Shown here: one piece after another, positions 1 through 6,611 of the stretch
How the letters are laid out: each line of letters begins with the position of its first letter
Position numbering within the stretch: the first letter of the stretch is position 1
Notes under the pieces: model-generated
What the model saw: the letters and a program-made list of their open reading frames with translations, nothing else
Told to the model about the DNA's origin: nothing
Database searches by the model: none
NCBI GenBank assembly: GCA_046160045.1
Contig: JBJXGR010000331.1
Span: 1 to 9,866 of the forward strand
DNA length: 9,866 nt
Reading direction: 5' to 3'
Source of the DNA: CAZGUX01 sp046160045
Lineage (GTDB): Bacteria > Acidobacteriota > Terriglobia > Bryobacterales > Bryobacteraceae
Program-made: the position numbers and the translations under genes

Positions 1-9
1 TCACTGCGC

Positions 10-15
10 TAGACT
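10..15 (+). promoter_or_regulatory. Candidate -10 element close to the amidohydrolase start
   Basis: TAGACT lies 6 bases before the ATG at 22 and matches the sigma-70 -10 consensus TATAAT at four of six positions. A -10 this close would start transcription at or next to the ATG, giving a leaderless mRNA. This would fit the absence of a Shine-Dalgarno sequence before this start. The -35 region lies outside the window. The same GCTAGA string sits at the identical distance from the GH51 start at 7556, which is the main reason for listing it. Confidence 0.3.
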
Positions 16-21
16 GTCCGG

Positions 22-1452
22 ATGCACCGCCTTCTGGCGCTCGGGCTGATCGCTGCATCAGCCGGCGCCGCCCCGCCCGAGCATGGACGACGCCCGGCGA
101 GAATGGTCATCCGCAACGCCATCGTCGTCGAAGGCAATGGCACTCCGGCGGCAGGCCCCAAGGACATCCTCATCGAGAATGACCGCATTTCGCGGATCGC
201 CGCGGTCGATCCGGTTATGTCCGAAGGTCGTATCGAGGCCGAAATCGAGATCGACGCCGCGGGCGCGTACGTGCTGCCCGGCTTGATCAACGCCCACGGG
301 CACATCCACGACGAACGCGGCGGCGTTGCACTGCCAACCGAGTACGTTCTCAAGTTGTGGCTCGCCTGCGGCATCACCACCGTCCGCGACGTCGGCAGCA
401 CCTTCGAGAAATCCAAGGCGCTACGCGCGGCGTCGGAGGAGGGAACAATCGCCGCGCCCCGCATTTTTCTCTATCCGTTCTTCGGACGCCCCCAAACCCC
501 GGCGGCCGCGCGGGCTCGCGTGAGGGACCTCAAACAGGCCGGAGCCGACGGTCTCAAGATCATCGGCATCTGGCGCGACACCATGGAAGCCGCGATGGAG
601 GAGGCCCGGTCATCCGGATTGAGAGTCGCGCATCACGTTGGCGTGGAAGAGACCAATGCCTGGGACAACATCCGTCTGGGCACCACGTCTGTCGAGCACT
701 GGTACGGCATCCCGGACGCCGCTCTGCCCGACGGCATCCAGAATCTCCCCCCGGGCTACAACTACAACAATGAAGTCGACCGCTTTCGCTATGCCGGCCG
801 GTTATGGCGGGAGGCCGACCCGGCCCGCCTGCGCCAGGTTTTGGAGGCAATGGCGAAAGCAAGCGTCGCCTGGGACCCCACGCTCGTGATCTACGAAGCC
901 AGCCGCGACTTGCAGCGGGCCATGACGCAGCCCTGGTTTCGCGAATACCTGCATCCCGCGGTGGAGCGTTTCTTTCAGCCCAATCCCGCCCATCACGGGT
1001 CGTACTTTGCCAACTGGACCTCGACCGATGAGGCTTACTGGAAGGAGAACTACCGGATCTGGATGGCGGCGCTTCGCGACTTCGAACGCGCGGGCGGAGT
1101 CATCGGCACGGGCGAAGACGCCGGATACATCTGGCAGTTGTACGGCTTTGCTCTCCTGCGTGAGCTCGAACTGCATCAGGAAGCCGGATTCCACCCGCTC
1201 AAAGTGATCCAGCACGCGACCTTCAACAACGCGCGCATCCTCGGAGAAGAGTCGATGCTGGGCCGCGTGCGGGCGGGATGGAAAGCCGACCTGATCGTTG
1301 TCGACGGCAACCCGCTCGAGAACCTCAAAGTGCTCTACCCGGTGGGCATGAACGGGGCGGGAGGGATTCGCTGGACCCTCAAAGACGGCATTCCCTATTC
1401 GCCGCGGAGGCTGATGACGGAAGTCAAACAACTAGTCGATAAAGGACGCTAA
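22..1452 (+). CDS. Secreted metal-dependent amidohydrolase (imidazolonepropionase/prolidase-like)
   Basis: A 476-residue member of the amidohydrolase superfamily, whose enzymes hydrolyse C-N bonds such as those in cyclic amides or X-Pro and other acyl-amino-acid dipeptides; the exact substrate cannot be read from sequence. Residues 1-17 (MHRLLALGLIAASAGAA) look like a signal peptide, so it probably acts in the periplasm. A beta-sandwich strand region (about 28-85) precedes the TIM barrel. Visible metal-site candidates are H92-G-H94 in the LINAHGHIHD motif, K179 (ADGLKII, the possible carbamylated lysine), H204/H205, H226 (SVEHWYG) and D366 (GTGEDAGY). The C-terminal block (HPLKVIQHATFNNARILG... 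GRVRAGWKADLIVVDGNPLEN) is a classic family signature. D366 sits in GEDAG, not the usual GTDAG. No Shine-Dalgarno is visible; the start is chosen for the signal peptide. The URO-D-like gene follows after about 100 bases on the same strand, so co-transcription is possible but unproven. Confidence 0.88.
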   Translation: MHRLLALGLIAASAGAAPPEHGRRPARMVIRNAIVVEGNGTPAAGPKDILIENDRISRIAAVDPVMSEGRIEAEIEIDAAGAYVLPGLINAHGHIHDERGGVALPTEYVLKLWLACGITTVRDVGSTFEKSKALRAASEEGTIAAPRIFLYPFFGRPQTPAAARARVRDLKQAGADGLKIIGIWRDTMEAAMEEARSSGLRVAHHVGVEETNAWDNIRLGTTSVEHWYGIPDAALPDGIQNLPPGYNYNNEVDRFRYAGRLWREADPARLRQVLEAMAKASVAWDPTLVIYEASRDLQRAMTQPWFREYLHPAVERFFQPNPAHHGSYFANWTSTDEAYWKENYRIWMAALRDFERAGGVIGTGEDAGYIWQLYGFALLRELELHQEAGFHPLKVIQHATFNNARILGEESMLGRVRAGWKADLIVVDGNPLENLKVLYPVGMNGAGGIRWTLKDGIPYSPRRLMTEVKQLVDKGR

Positions 1453-1472
1453 CCGACATCCCTTCTGAGGCC

Positions 1473-1486
1473 CGACCGCGAGGGAG
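1473..1486 (+). repeat. Degenerate single copy of the CGACCGnnAGGGAG interspersed repeat
   Basis: CGACCGCGAGGGAG in the gap between the amidohydrolase and the URO-D-like gene matches the core of the repeat units found inverted at 3023-3116 (CGACCGTCAGGGAG and CGACCGGAAGGGAG on the minus strand), but lacks the longer flanks. It is probably a decayed singlet of the same family. Chance similarity in GC-rich DNA cannot be excluded. The rest of the gap (1453-1538) shows nothing else I can name. Confidence 0.35.
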
Positions 1487-1553
1487 GGCTTTCGACCCTG
1501 GTTTCCGCCCGTCGTTTGCGTGAGAATCGGCGTGGAGTGTGTTCCGCGCCGTC

Positions 1554-2948
1554 ATGACCAGGGATCCCCAACAACTTTACTCCGAACGCTTGACCCGCTA
1601 TGTCACCGCGATGCGGCGGGGCGTGCCGGATTGTGTCCCGATCCGCCCCTTCGCCGCTGAGTTCGCCGCCCGCCACGCGGGCCTCACCTGTCAGGAAGTG
1701 ACCCACGACTACCACAAGGCTTTCGACGCGGTCTATCGATGCGCACAGGACTACGATTGGGATGCCGTGGTGGCCAACATGGTCTACGTCTGGACCGGTC
1801 TAACCCAGGCAATGGGTCTCCGCTACTACGCCATTCCCGGAATCGATGTTCCTCCCGATGTCGGCTTTCAATACTGCGAGCCGTCACTGGAACGCGCGTT
1901 CATGCATCGCGAGGAGTACGACCGATTGATCGACGACCCGACACGGTTCCTCCTCGATGTCTGGCTGCCCCGCGTCTCTACCGAGTTCGAAGACTCGTAC
2001 CGAAGCAAGCTGGCACTGGTGAAGGGCGGCATGGCGATGCTCAGCTATTTCGGAGGGTTCGGCGAAGCGGTGGGCCGTCTGAAGAACGAATACGGCACGG
2101 TGTCGGCGATTTCGGGAATGCTGAAGGCGCCGCTCGACATCCTGGCCGACAAACTCCGCGGCTATGTCGGCCTGGCCTACGACCTGAAAGAGATCCCGGA
2201 GAAAGTGCTGGCGGCCTGCCAGGCGCTCCAGCCGCATCTGGAATACGTCGCCATCTCGGGCCTTGACCCGCAACACAACATTCCGATTCCCATCTGGATG
2301 CACCGCGGCTGCGTACCGTTCATCTCCTATGAACTGTTCGACACCATCTATTGGCCCACGATCCGGCCGATCTTCGACGCGATCTGGGCGCGAGGCAACC
2401 AGGTGCTGCTGTATGCCGAGGGGTCGTGGGAACCGCACCTGGACCGCATCGCCGAACTGCCCGAGGGCAGCGTCATCTATCACGTGGACAAGGGCAGCAT
2501 GGACGTCGTGCATCGCGCCCTCGGCGGCCGCTTCTGCCTGAGCGGCGGAATGCCGAATGATGTCCTGGCCTACGGAACCCCTGAAGACGTGCGGGGCTGT
2601 TGCCGCAAGCTGATCGACACGGCGGCGGCGGACGGCGGCTACATCATGGACGCCAGCGCCATCATGCAGAACGATGCGACGGTGGAGAACGTACGGGCGA
2701 TGACCGAATTCACGCGCGAGTACGGCGTCTATCGATCGCCCTCATCATCGACGCCCGCCGCCGGCAGGCCTGTGGCGCCGGCCGCGACGGCGGAGCTAAC
2801 GGTCCGGCCCGGTGTGTGCTACCCGTGGGAGGAAAAACTCCACACGCTGCACCCGATTTCGGGAGACCCTGTGCTGGCGCGCCGGATCTGGGAGGAAGTC
2901 GACGGTCTGGCGTACACGTTCGCCTGGCATACGCTTCTGGGATTCTGA
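1554..2948 (+). CDS. Uroporphyrinogen decarboxylase-superfamily protein (not HemE), with C-terminal extension
   Basis: About 464 residues of the URO-D/cobalamin-dependent methyltransferase (MtaA/CmuC-like) TIM-barrel superfamily. The N-terminus (ERLTRYVTAMRRGVPDCVPI) and the C-terminal barrel block (EGSWEPHLDRIAELPEGSVI, SGGMPNDVLAYGTPEDV, GGYIMDASAIMQNDATVENV) are typical of the non-heme branch. The RPxWxMRQAGR signature of true HemE is absent, so heme synthesis is unlikely; corrinoid methyl transfer or an unknown decarboxylation is the better guess. After the usual family end (REYGVY) comes a Ser/Pro/Ala-rich linker and then about 47 further residues ending WEEVDGLAYTFAWHTLLGF. The start is uncertain. 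A GTG at 1539 adds five residues, but the only GGAG (1534-1537) is one base away from it; the ATG at 1554 has GGAG 16 bases upstream. No signal peptide, so cytoplasmic. No corrinoid protein or methyltransferase partner is present in the window. Confidence 0.82.
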   Translation: MTRDPQQLYSERLTRYVTAMRRGVPDCVPIRPFAAEFAARHAGLTCQEVTHDYHKAFDAVYRCAQDYDWDAVVANMVYVWTGLTQAMGLRYYAIPGIDVPPDVGFQYCEPSLERAFMHREEYDRLIDDPTRFLLDVWLPRVSTEFEDSYRSKLALVKGGMAMLSYFGGFGEAVGRLKNEYGTVSAISGMLKAPLDILADKLRGYVGLAYDLKEIPEKVLAACQALQPHLEYVAISGLDPQHNIPIPIWMHRGCVPFISYELFDTIYWPTIRPIFDAIWARGNQVLLYAEGSWEPHLDRIAELPEGSVIYHVDKGSMDVVHRALGGRFCLSGGMPNDVLAYGTPEDVRGCCRKLIDTAAADGGYIMDASAIMQNDATVENVRAMTEFTREYGVYRSPSSSTPAAGRPVAPAATAELTVRPGVCYPWEEKLHTLHPISGDPVLARRIWEEVDGLAYTFAWHTLLGF

Positions 2949-2981
2949 CGGCAGACGATGACCCGTGTCGAGGCCGCTCGT

Positions 2982-3014
2982 CGTCCCTGAGAAGTTGCGA
3001 AAAGATCGGGGACG
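2982..3014. terminator. Candidate hairpin after the URO-D-like gene
   Basis: CGTCCCTGA (2982-2990) pairs with TCGGGGACG (3006-3014), a 9-bp stem with one T-G wobble and a 15-base loop, starting 34 bases past the stop codon at 2948. It sits between two convergent genes, where a terminator would be expected, but no T-run follows on either strand, so it is not a textbook intrinsic terminator. It might act with Rho, act as a 3' end stabiliser, or belong to the adjacent repeat. Confidence 0.3.
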
Positions 3015-3116
3015 GACAGCCACCGCTCCCTGACGGGGCTGTGAAAAAACCAAGAGGCCCGCTCCCTTCCGGTCGCGGCTCGGACAGCCACCGCTCCCTG
3101 ACGGTCGCGGCTCGGA
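3013..3116 (-). repeat. Short interspersed repeat array (core CGACCGTCAGGGAGCGG on the minus strand)
   Basis: Three related units lie in the convergent intergenic interval. A 24-bp stretch beginning CGGACAGCCACCGCTCCCTG is repeated perfectly at 3013-3036 and 3081-3104 (period 68). A wider unit, CCGCTCCCT-nn-CGGTCGCGGCTCGGA, occurs at 3059-3084 and 3091-3116, and its first half occurs again at 3023-3036. Read on the minus strand the units give the core CGACCG(TC/GA)AGGGAGCGG. When translated it yields PSRDRQGA/SRDRKGA-like peptides, which appear as spurious proteins in Solibacter-type genomes. It is best seen as a REP-like intergenic element. Elsewhere in the non-coding interval 2949-3168 there is a T-run on the minus strand (complement of 3044-3049) after only a weak stem, and a 6-bp hairpin CCCACG/CGTGGG (3129-3148). 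Confidence 0.75.
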
Positions 3117-3168
3117 AGGAAAGGCAACCCCACGAATCACGCCGTGGGCTCGAAGGGAAAGCAAACCC

Positions 3169-5784
3169 TCAGGCGCCGCTTTGTTGCAGGAGCTTGGCTA
3201 CCAGGCCGGTCCATCCGGTTTGATGACTGGCGCCGATGCCGGCTCCATTGTCGCCGTGGAAATACTCGTGAAACTGGATCAGGTCCCGCCAGTGAGGGTC
3301 GGTCTGGAATCTCTCCGTGGCCCCGTAGACGGGACGGCGTCCGTTCTCATCGCGCAGGAAGATGCGATTCAGGCGACGGGACAGGTCCGCCGCGATCTCC
3401 CACAGCGTCAGGCGGTTGCCCGAGCTGGTTGGATACTCGAGCCGGTAGCTGTCTCCCAGATAGAAGTGAAATCGCTGTAGAGCCTCGATGATGAGGATGT
3501 TGACCGGGAACCAGACCGGGCCTCTCCAATTGGAGTTGCCTCCGAACAGGCCGGTTGAGGACTCGGCGGGTTCATAGTCCACTCGATACTCCTGGCCGTT
3601 GACGAAAAAGCGATACGGGTTCGTCAGGTGGCAGCGCGAGAGTGCCCGGATCCCGTGGGGCGACAGGAACTCGTTCTCGTCGAACAGGTAGCGCAGGACG
3701 CGCGGCAGGCGTGCCAGGTTGACCACGGAGAGAAGCCGCCGGACGCTCCCATCGCCCAGACGTTGCTCATCAATGTGCTCCTGGATATCTTCGCTGTTCC
3801 GGAGGAACCACTCCATGCGTCTCCGAAATCCGGGGATGCGATCGACGTAGCGTGGCTCCAGCGTGCCTACCGCGATCAAGGGAATCAGCCCGACCATCGA
3901 CCTCACTTTCATCCTCCGGTATTCACCGTTTGGCAGGTGAAGCACGTCGTAATAAAAACCATCTTCCTCGTCCCACAACCCGACGCCGCGGGGGCCGATG
4001 TGGTTCATGGCGTGATTGATGTGGACGAAGTGCTCAAAGAATTTGCTCGCCACATCTTCGTACGACTTGTTGTGGAACGAGAGCTCGATGGCGATGTTGA
4101 GCATCACCAGCGTGTAGAAGGCCATCCAACTGGTGCCGTCGGATTGCTCCAGATAGCCGCCGGTGGGGAGGGGCGCGGAGCGGTCGAAGACGCCAATGTT
4201 GTCGAGGCCGAGAAATCCGCCCTGGAAGAGGTTGTTGTCCTCGACGTCCTTGCGGTTTACCCACCACGTGAAGTTCAGCAGCAGCTTGTGGAAGACTTTT
4301 TCGAGAAACGCAACATCGGGTTTCCCGGACCGCTTCTGATCGATCTTGTAGACGCGCAGCGCGGCCCATCCATGAACGGGCGGGTTGACGTCGCCCAGCT
4401 CCCACTCGTAGGCCGGGATCTGCCCGTTGGGATGCATGTACCATTCGCGCAGCATCAGGATGAGCTGGTCCTTGGCGAATTGAGGATCGGCTAGCGCAAT
4501 GGGAACACAATGAAACGCCAAGTCCCACGCCGCGTACCACGGATACTCCCACTTGTCGGGCATGGAGATGACGTCCGCGTTGAAGAGATGGGTCCAGGCG
4601 GAATTTCGTCCCCATTTCCGCTCGGCAGGAGGAGAGGGCTGGCCGGGGTCGCCGTTCAGCCACCGCTTCATGTCGTAGTAGTAGAACTGCTTCGACCAGA
4701 ACAAACCGGCGAACGCCTGGCGCTGCACCAGTCGGGCGTCGTCGGAGGTCGCCGCCATCGAGATTTTGCGGTAAAACTCGTCGGCCTCGGACTTCCTCCG
4801 GTGGAAGATCTCGTCGAAATCCGCAAAGCCTTGGACCGCGGCGGCGAACCGCAGGCGGATCGTGGCCTGACCGCCCGGCGCGATTCGCAGCGGGTAACGG
4901 GCCGAAGCCTTGGTGCCCTCGCCGCCGGGATTCACCGCGTCCCTTCGGCCCTCGACGATATAGTCGTTGATCCCGTCCTTGACGTAGGGCGCGGAATTGC
5001 CCACGCCGAACAACCGCTGGAAGTTCGTGTCGTTCTCCGTAAAAAGGAGTTCGGACGCTCCTTCGCACTCGAGCCAGCGCTCTCCGTATTGCGGTTCCCT
5101 GATTTCGATCAGGCTGCCGGCCGCCCGGCGTAATGCAGGCCTCGAGGCCCCGGAGTTCCAGGACCAGACGTTGCGAAACCACATCGTCGGCAACAGGTCC
5201 AGGCGGGCTTCCCCGGGACCGCGATTGACGGCCGTGATCCGGACGCAGATGTCCTCCACGTCAGCTTTGGCGTACTCCACGAAGACGTCGAAATACCGGT
5301 CGTTCTCGAACACTCCCGTGTCGAGCAGTTCGAACTCGGGCTCATTCCTGCCGCGGCGGTTTTTGTCGATCAACTGCTGGTACGGGAACTCGGCCTGCGG
5401 ATACTTGTACAGACACTTCATGTAAGAATGCGTTGGCGTCGAATCGAGGTAGAAGTAGTATTCTTTGACGTCCTCGCCGTGGTTGCCCTGATTGCCCGTG
5501 AGCCCGAAGAAGCGCTCTTTCAGGAACGGATCGCGCCCGTTCCACAGCGACAAGGCGAAACAGATCTTCTGGTGCCGGTCACAGATGCCCGCGATGCCGT
5601 CTTCGCCCCAGCGGTAGGCGCGGGACTTGGCGTGATCGAAGGGAAAATACTCCCAGGCATTTCCGTGGGGGCTGTAGTCTTCGCGGACCGTGCCCCAGGC
5701 ACGGTCGCTGACGTAGGGTCCCCACCGGTGCCAATGCCGGCTACGCTCTATCGATTCCTGCAAACGGATTTCTTCCTGCGTCAT
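3169..5784 (-). CDS. GH63/MGH1-like glycoside hydrolase (putative glucosidase)
   Basis: 871 residues, full length for the bacterial GH63-like 'glucosidase' group, which cleaves alpha-glycosidic linkages in oligosaccharides by an inverting mechanism. The N-terminal part (about 1-380) carries the family block RWGPYVSDRAWGTVREDYS, then YRWGEDGIAGICDRHQ, LWNGRDPFLKERFFGLTG and GNHGEDVKEYYFYLDSTPTHSYM, corresponding to the beta-sandwich domain. The C-terminal part (about 390-871) is the (alpha/alpha)6 barrel. W420-D421 in YAAWDLAFHC is the likely general acid region. E840 in HEYFHGDNGAGIGASHQTGWTGL is the likely general base; both are assigned by analogy with YgjK-type GH63 enzymes. NSNWRGPVWFPVNILIIEAL is another hallmark. 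No signal peptide is seen, so it is probably cytoplasmic and acts on imported or stored oligosaccharides. AAGGA (complement of 5794-5798) lies 9 bases before the ATG and supports the start. It is divergent from the sigma-factor gene. The substrate cannot be fixed from sequence. Confidence 0.92.
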   Translation of the reverse strand: MTQEEIRLQESIERSRHWHRWGPYVSDRAWGTVREDYSPHGNAWEYFPFDHAKSRAYRWGEDGIAGICDRHQKICFALSLWNGRDPFLKERFFGLTGNQGNHGEDVKEYYFYLDSTPTHSYMKCLYKYPQAEFPYQQLIDKNRRGRNEPEFELLDTGVFENDRYFDVFVEYAKADVEDICVRITAVNRGPGEARLDLLPTMWFRNVWSWNSGASRPALRRAAGSLIEIREPQYGERWLECEGASELLFTENDTNFQRLFGVGNSAPYVKDGINDYIVEGRRDAVNPGGEGTKASARYPLRIAPGGQATIRLRFAAAVQGFADFDEIFHRRKSEADEFYRKISMAATSDDARLVQRQAFAGLFWSKQFYYYDMKRWLNGDPGQPSPPAERKWGRNSAWTHLFNADVISMPDKWEYPWYAAWDLAFHCVPIALADPQFAKDQLILMLREWYMHPNGQIPAYEWELGDVNPPVHGWAALRVYKIDQKRSGKPDVAFLEKVFHKLLLNFTWWVNRKDVEDNNLFQGGFLGLDNIGVFDRSAPLPTGGYLEQSDGTSWMAFYTLVMLNIAIELSFHNKSYEDVASKFFEHFVHINHAMNHIGPRGVGLWDEEDGFYYDVLHLPNGEYRRMKVRSMVGLIPLIAVGTLEPRYVDRIPGFRRRMEWFLRNSEDIQEHIDEQRLGDGSVRRLLSVVNLARLPRVLRYLFDENEFLSPHGIRALSRCHLTNPYRFFVNGQEYRVDYEPAESSTGLFGGNSNWRGPVWFPVNILIIEALQRFHFYLGDSYRLEYPTSSGNRLTLWEIAADLSRRLNRIFLRDENGRRPVYGATERFQTDPHWRDLIQFHEYFHGDNGAGIGASHQTGWTGLVAKLLQQSGA

Positions 5785-5984
5785 CGGTTGAGTTCCTTGT
5801 TCAAGTTCCGGGTCAAGCCGTGGCTGGCGGCCTCTCCAGCGCGGTCGTACCGGGGTTCTCCCTGTTGGTCGAGGATGGCAACGTGCGGCGCCATCCTTCG
5901 ATAGTAGTCCCGCACGAGCCCCTGCGGACTGGTGGACTTGTTAGGTGGTTGCTTCCATGGGAAGATGGAGCGACGTCGCACCAT
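5781..5984 (-). CDS. Doubtful small ORF overlapping the GH63 start by ATGA
   Basis: A 67-codon minus-strand frame ends in the TGA that overlaps the GH63 ATG (ATGA, 5781-5784), the arrangement seen in translationally coupled operons. Its third codon positions over the last 50 codons look GC-rich, like the neighbouring genes. The C-terminal peptide (GLVRDYYRRMAPHVAIL... ending NLNKELNR) has no low-complexity look. Against it: I recognise no family, there is no Shine-Dalgarno before the ATG at 5984 or before the internal ATG that gives MAPHVAIL, and the region must also hold the divergent promoters of the GH63 and sigma genes. It could equally be the tail of a decayed gene or chance. If it is not coding, 5785-5982 is simply a divergent regulatory interval in which I find no clear operator. 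Confidence 0.22.
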   Translation of the reverse strand: MVRRRSIFPWKQPPNKSTSPQGLVRDYYRRMAPHVAILDQQGEPRYDRAGEAASHGLTRNLNKELNR

Positions 5985-6603
5985 GGCGCCGGCAGAGGAA
6001 ATCGAGTTACTCAACCGGGCTCGCGCGGGTGACGAAGAAGCTCGGGCCACGCTGTACAGCGTCTACTTCGCGCAAAGCCGACCGGTGCGAGCGCTTCTCT
6101 GGCGCCAGGTTTCCAGTCCCCAGGATCGCGAAGATATCCTGCACGAGGCTTATCTTTCGCTGATTCGATCGAAGGCGGAATTTCGCGGCGATTCAAAGCT
6201 ACAAACCTTTGTCTATCGCGTCGTCCAGATTGCCATCCTGCAGAAGCGCAGGAGCGACCGGGCCGAGCGGGAAGACCGCAAGGTTCGGTTGACTCTGTAC
6301 GTGGATGGCGAAGAGCAGCACCGCGAACTGGCGATCGAGGACTACCGCTTCGAAGAGATCGAGGCCGGGGCGATGGTGGACAAACTGTGCAGCCTGGTGC
6401 CCGAACCGTATCGGACGGCGTTCCGTCTACGGGCTGTGGACGAGATGAGCTACCAGGAGATCGCAGCCCGCACGGGGGCTCCCATCAACACCGTCTCTAC
6501 CCGCATCTTTAAGGCTAGAGCGTACTTAGCAAGAGCACTCAAGCGTTCACGAACGGCCGACAAGAATCCTTCCAGTAGGGAAGAAGATTCGAAGGGCAGG
6601 TAA
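5983..6603 (+). CDS. ECF-type RNA polymerase sigma factor
   Basis: A 206-residue sigma-70 family protein with only regions 2 and 4, the ECF arrangement. It directs core RNA polymerase to a specific set of promoters. Region 2 covers about residues 25-90 (LLWRQVSSPQDREDILHEAY, then FRGDSKLQTFVYRVVQIAIL, the last part being the -10 recognition helix). Region 4 covers about 132-185 (LVPEPYRTAFRLRAVDEMSYQEIAARTGAPINTVSTRIFKAR), with a clear helix-turn-helix in YQEIAARTGAPINTVSTRI. The two are joined by a charged linker. The start is ambiguous: ATG 5983 has GGAG at 5967-5970; ATG 5965 and GTG 5932 are in frame and would add 6 or 17 residues with no better ribosome site. ATG 5983 lies just before the conserved EIELLNRARAGDEEA helix and is preferred. 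The next gene starts 8 bases after the stop and encodes the probable anti-sigma factor. Confidence 0.9.
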   Translation: MAPAEEIELLNRARAGDEEARATLYSVYFAQSRPVRALLWRQVSSPQDREDILHEAYLSLIRSKAEFRGDSKLQTFVYRVVQIAILQKRRSDRAEREDRKVRLTLYVDGEEQHRELAIEDYRFEEIEAGAMVDKLCSLVPEPYRTAFRLRAVDEMSYQEIAARTGAPINTVSTRIFKARAYLARALKRSRTADKNPSSREEDSKGR

Positions 6604-6611
6604 CTAATCGG

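Noticed and set aside
22..2948. Amidohydrolase and URO-D-like genes as a dedicated pathway operon
   Set aside because: They share a strand, but the gap is about 100 bases with a repeat-like sequence, and no known pathway links the two families.
3044..3070. T-run on the minus strand downstream of GH63 as an intrinsic terminator
   Set aside because: The only stem before the T-run is about five pairs including a wobble and is separated by GG, about 120 bases past the stop; too weak to call.
2796..3164. Minus-strand frames giving PSRDRQGA-like peptides
   Set aside because: These are translations of the interspersed repeat plus the antisense of the URO-D-like tail, not real proteins.
3628..4494. 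Long plus-strand open frame (288 codons) antisense to the GH63 gene
   Set aside because: It lies wholly inside a well-supported gene, its peptide is rich in Val/Asp/His/Arg as expected from the opposite strand of GC-rich coding DNA, and it resembles no family.
4034..5182. Minus-strand 382-codon frame overlapping GH63 in another frame
   Set aside because: An Arg-rich frame-shifted shadow of the GH63 gene; the conserved motifs are all in the main frame.
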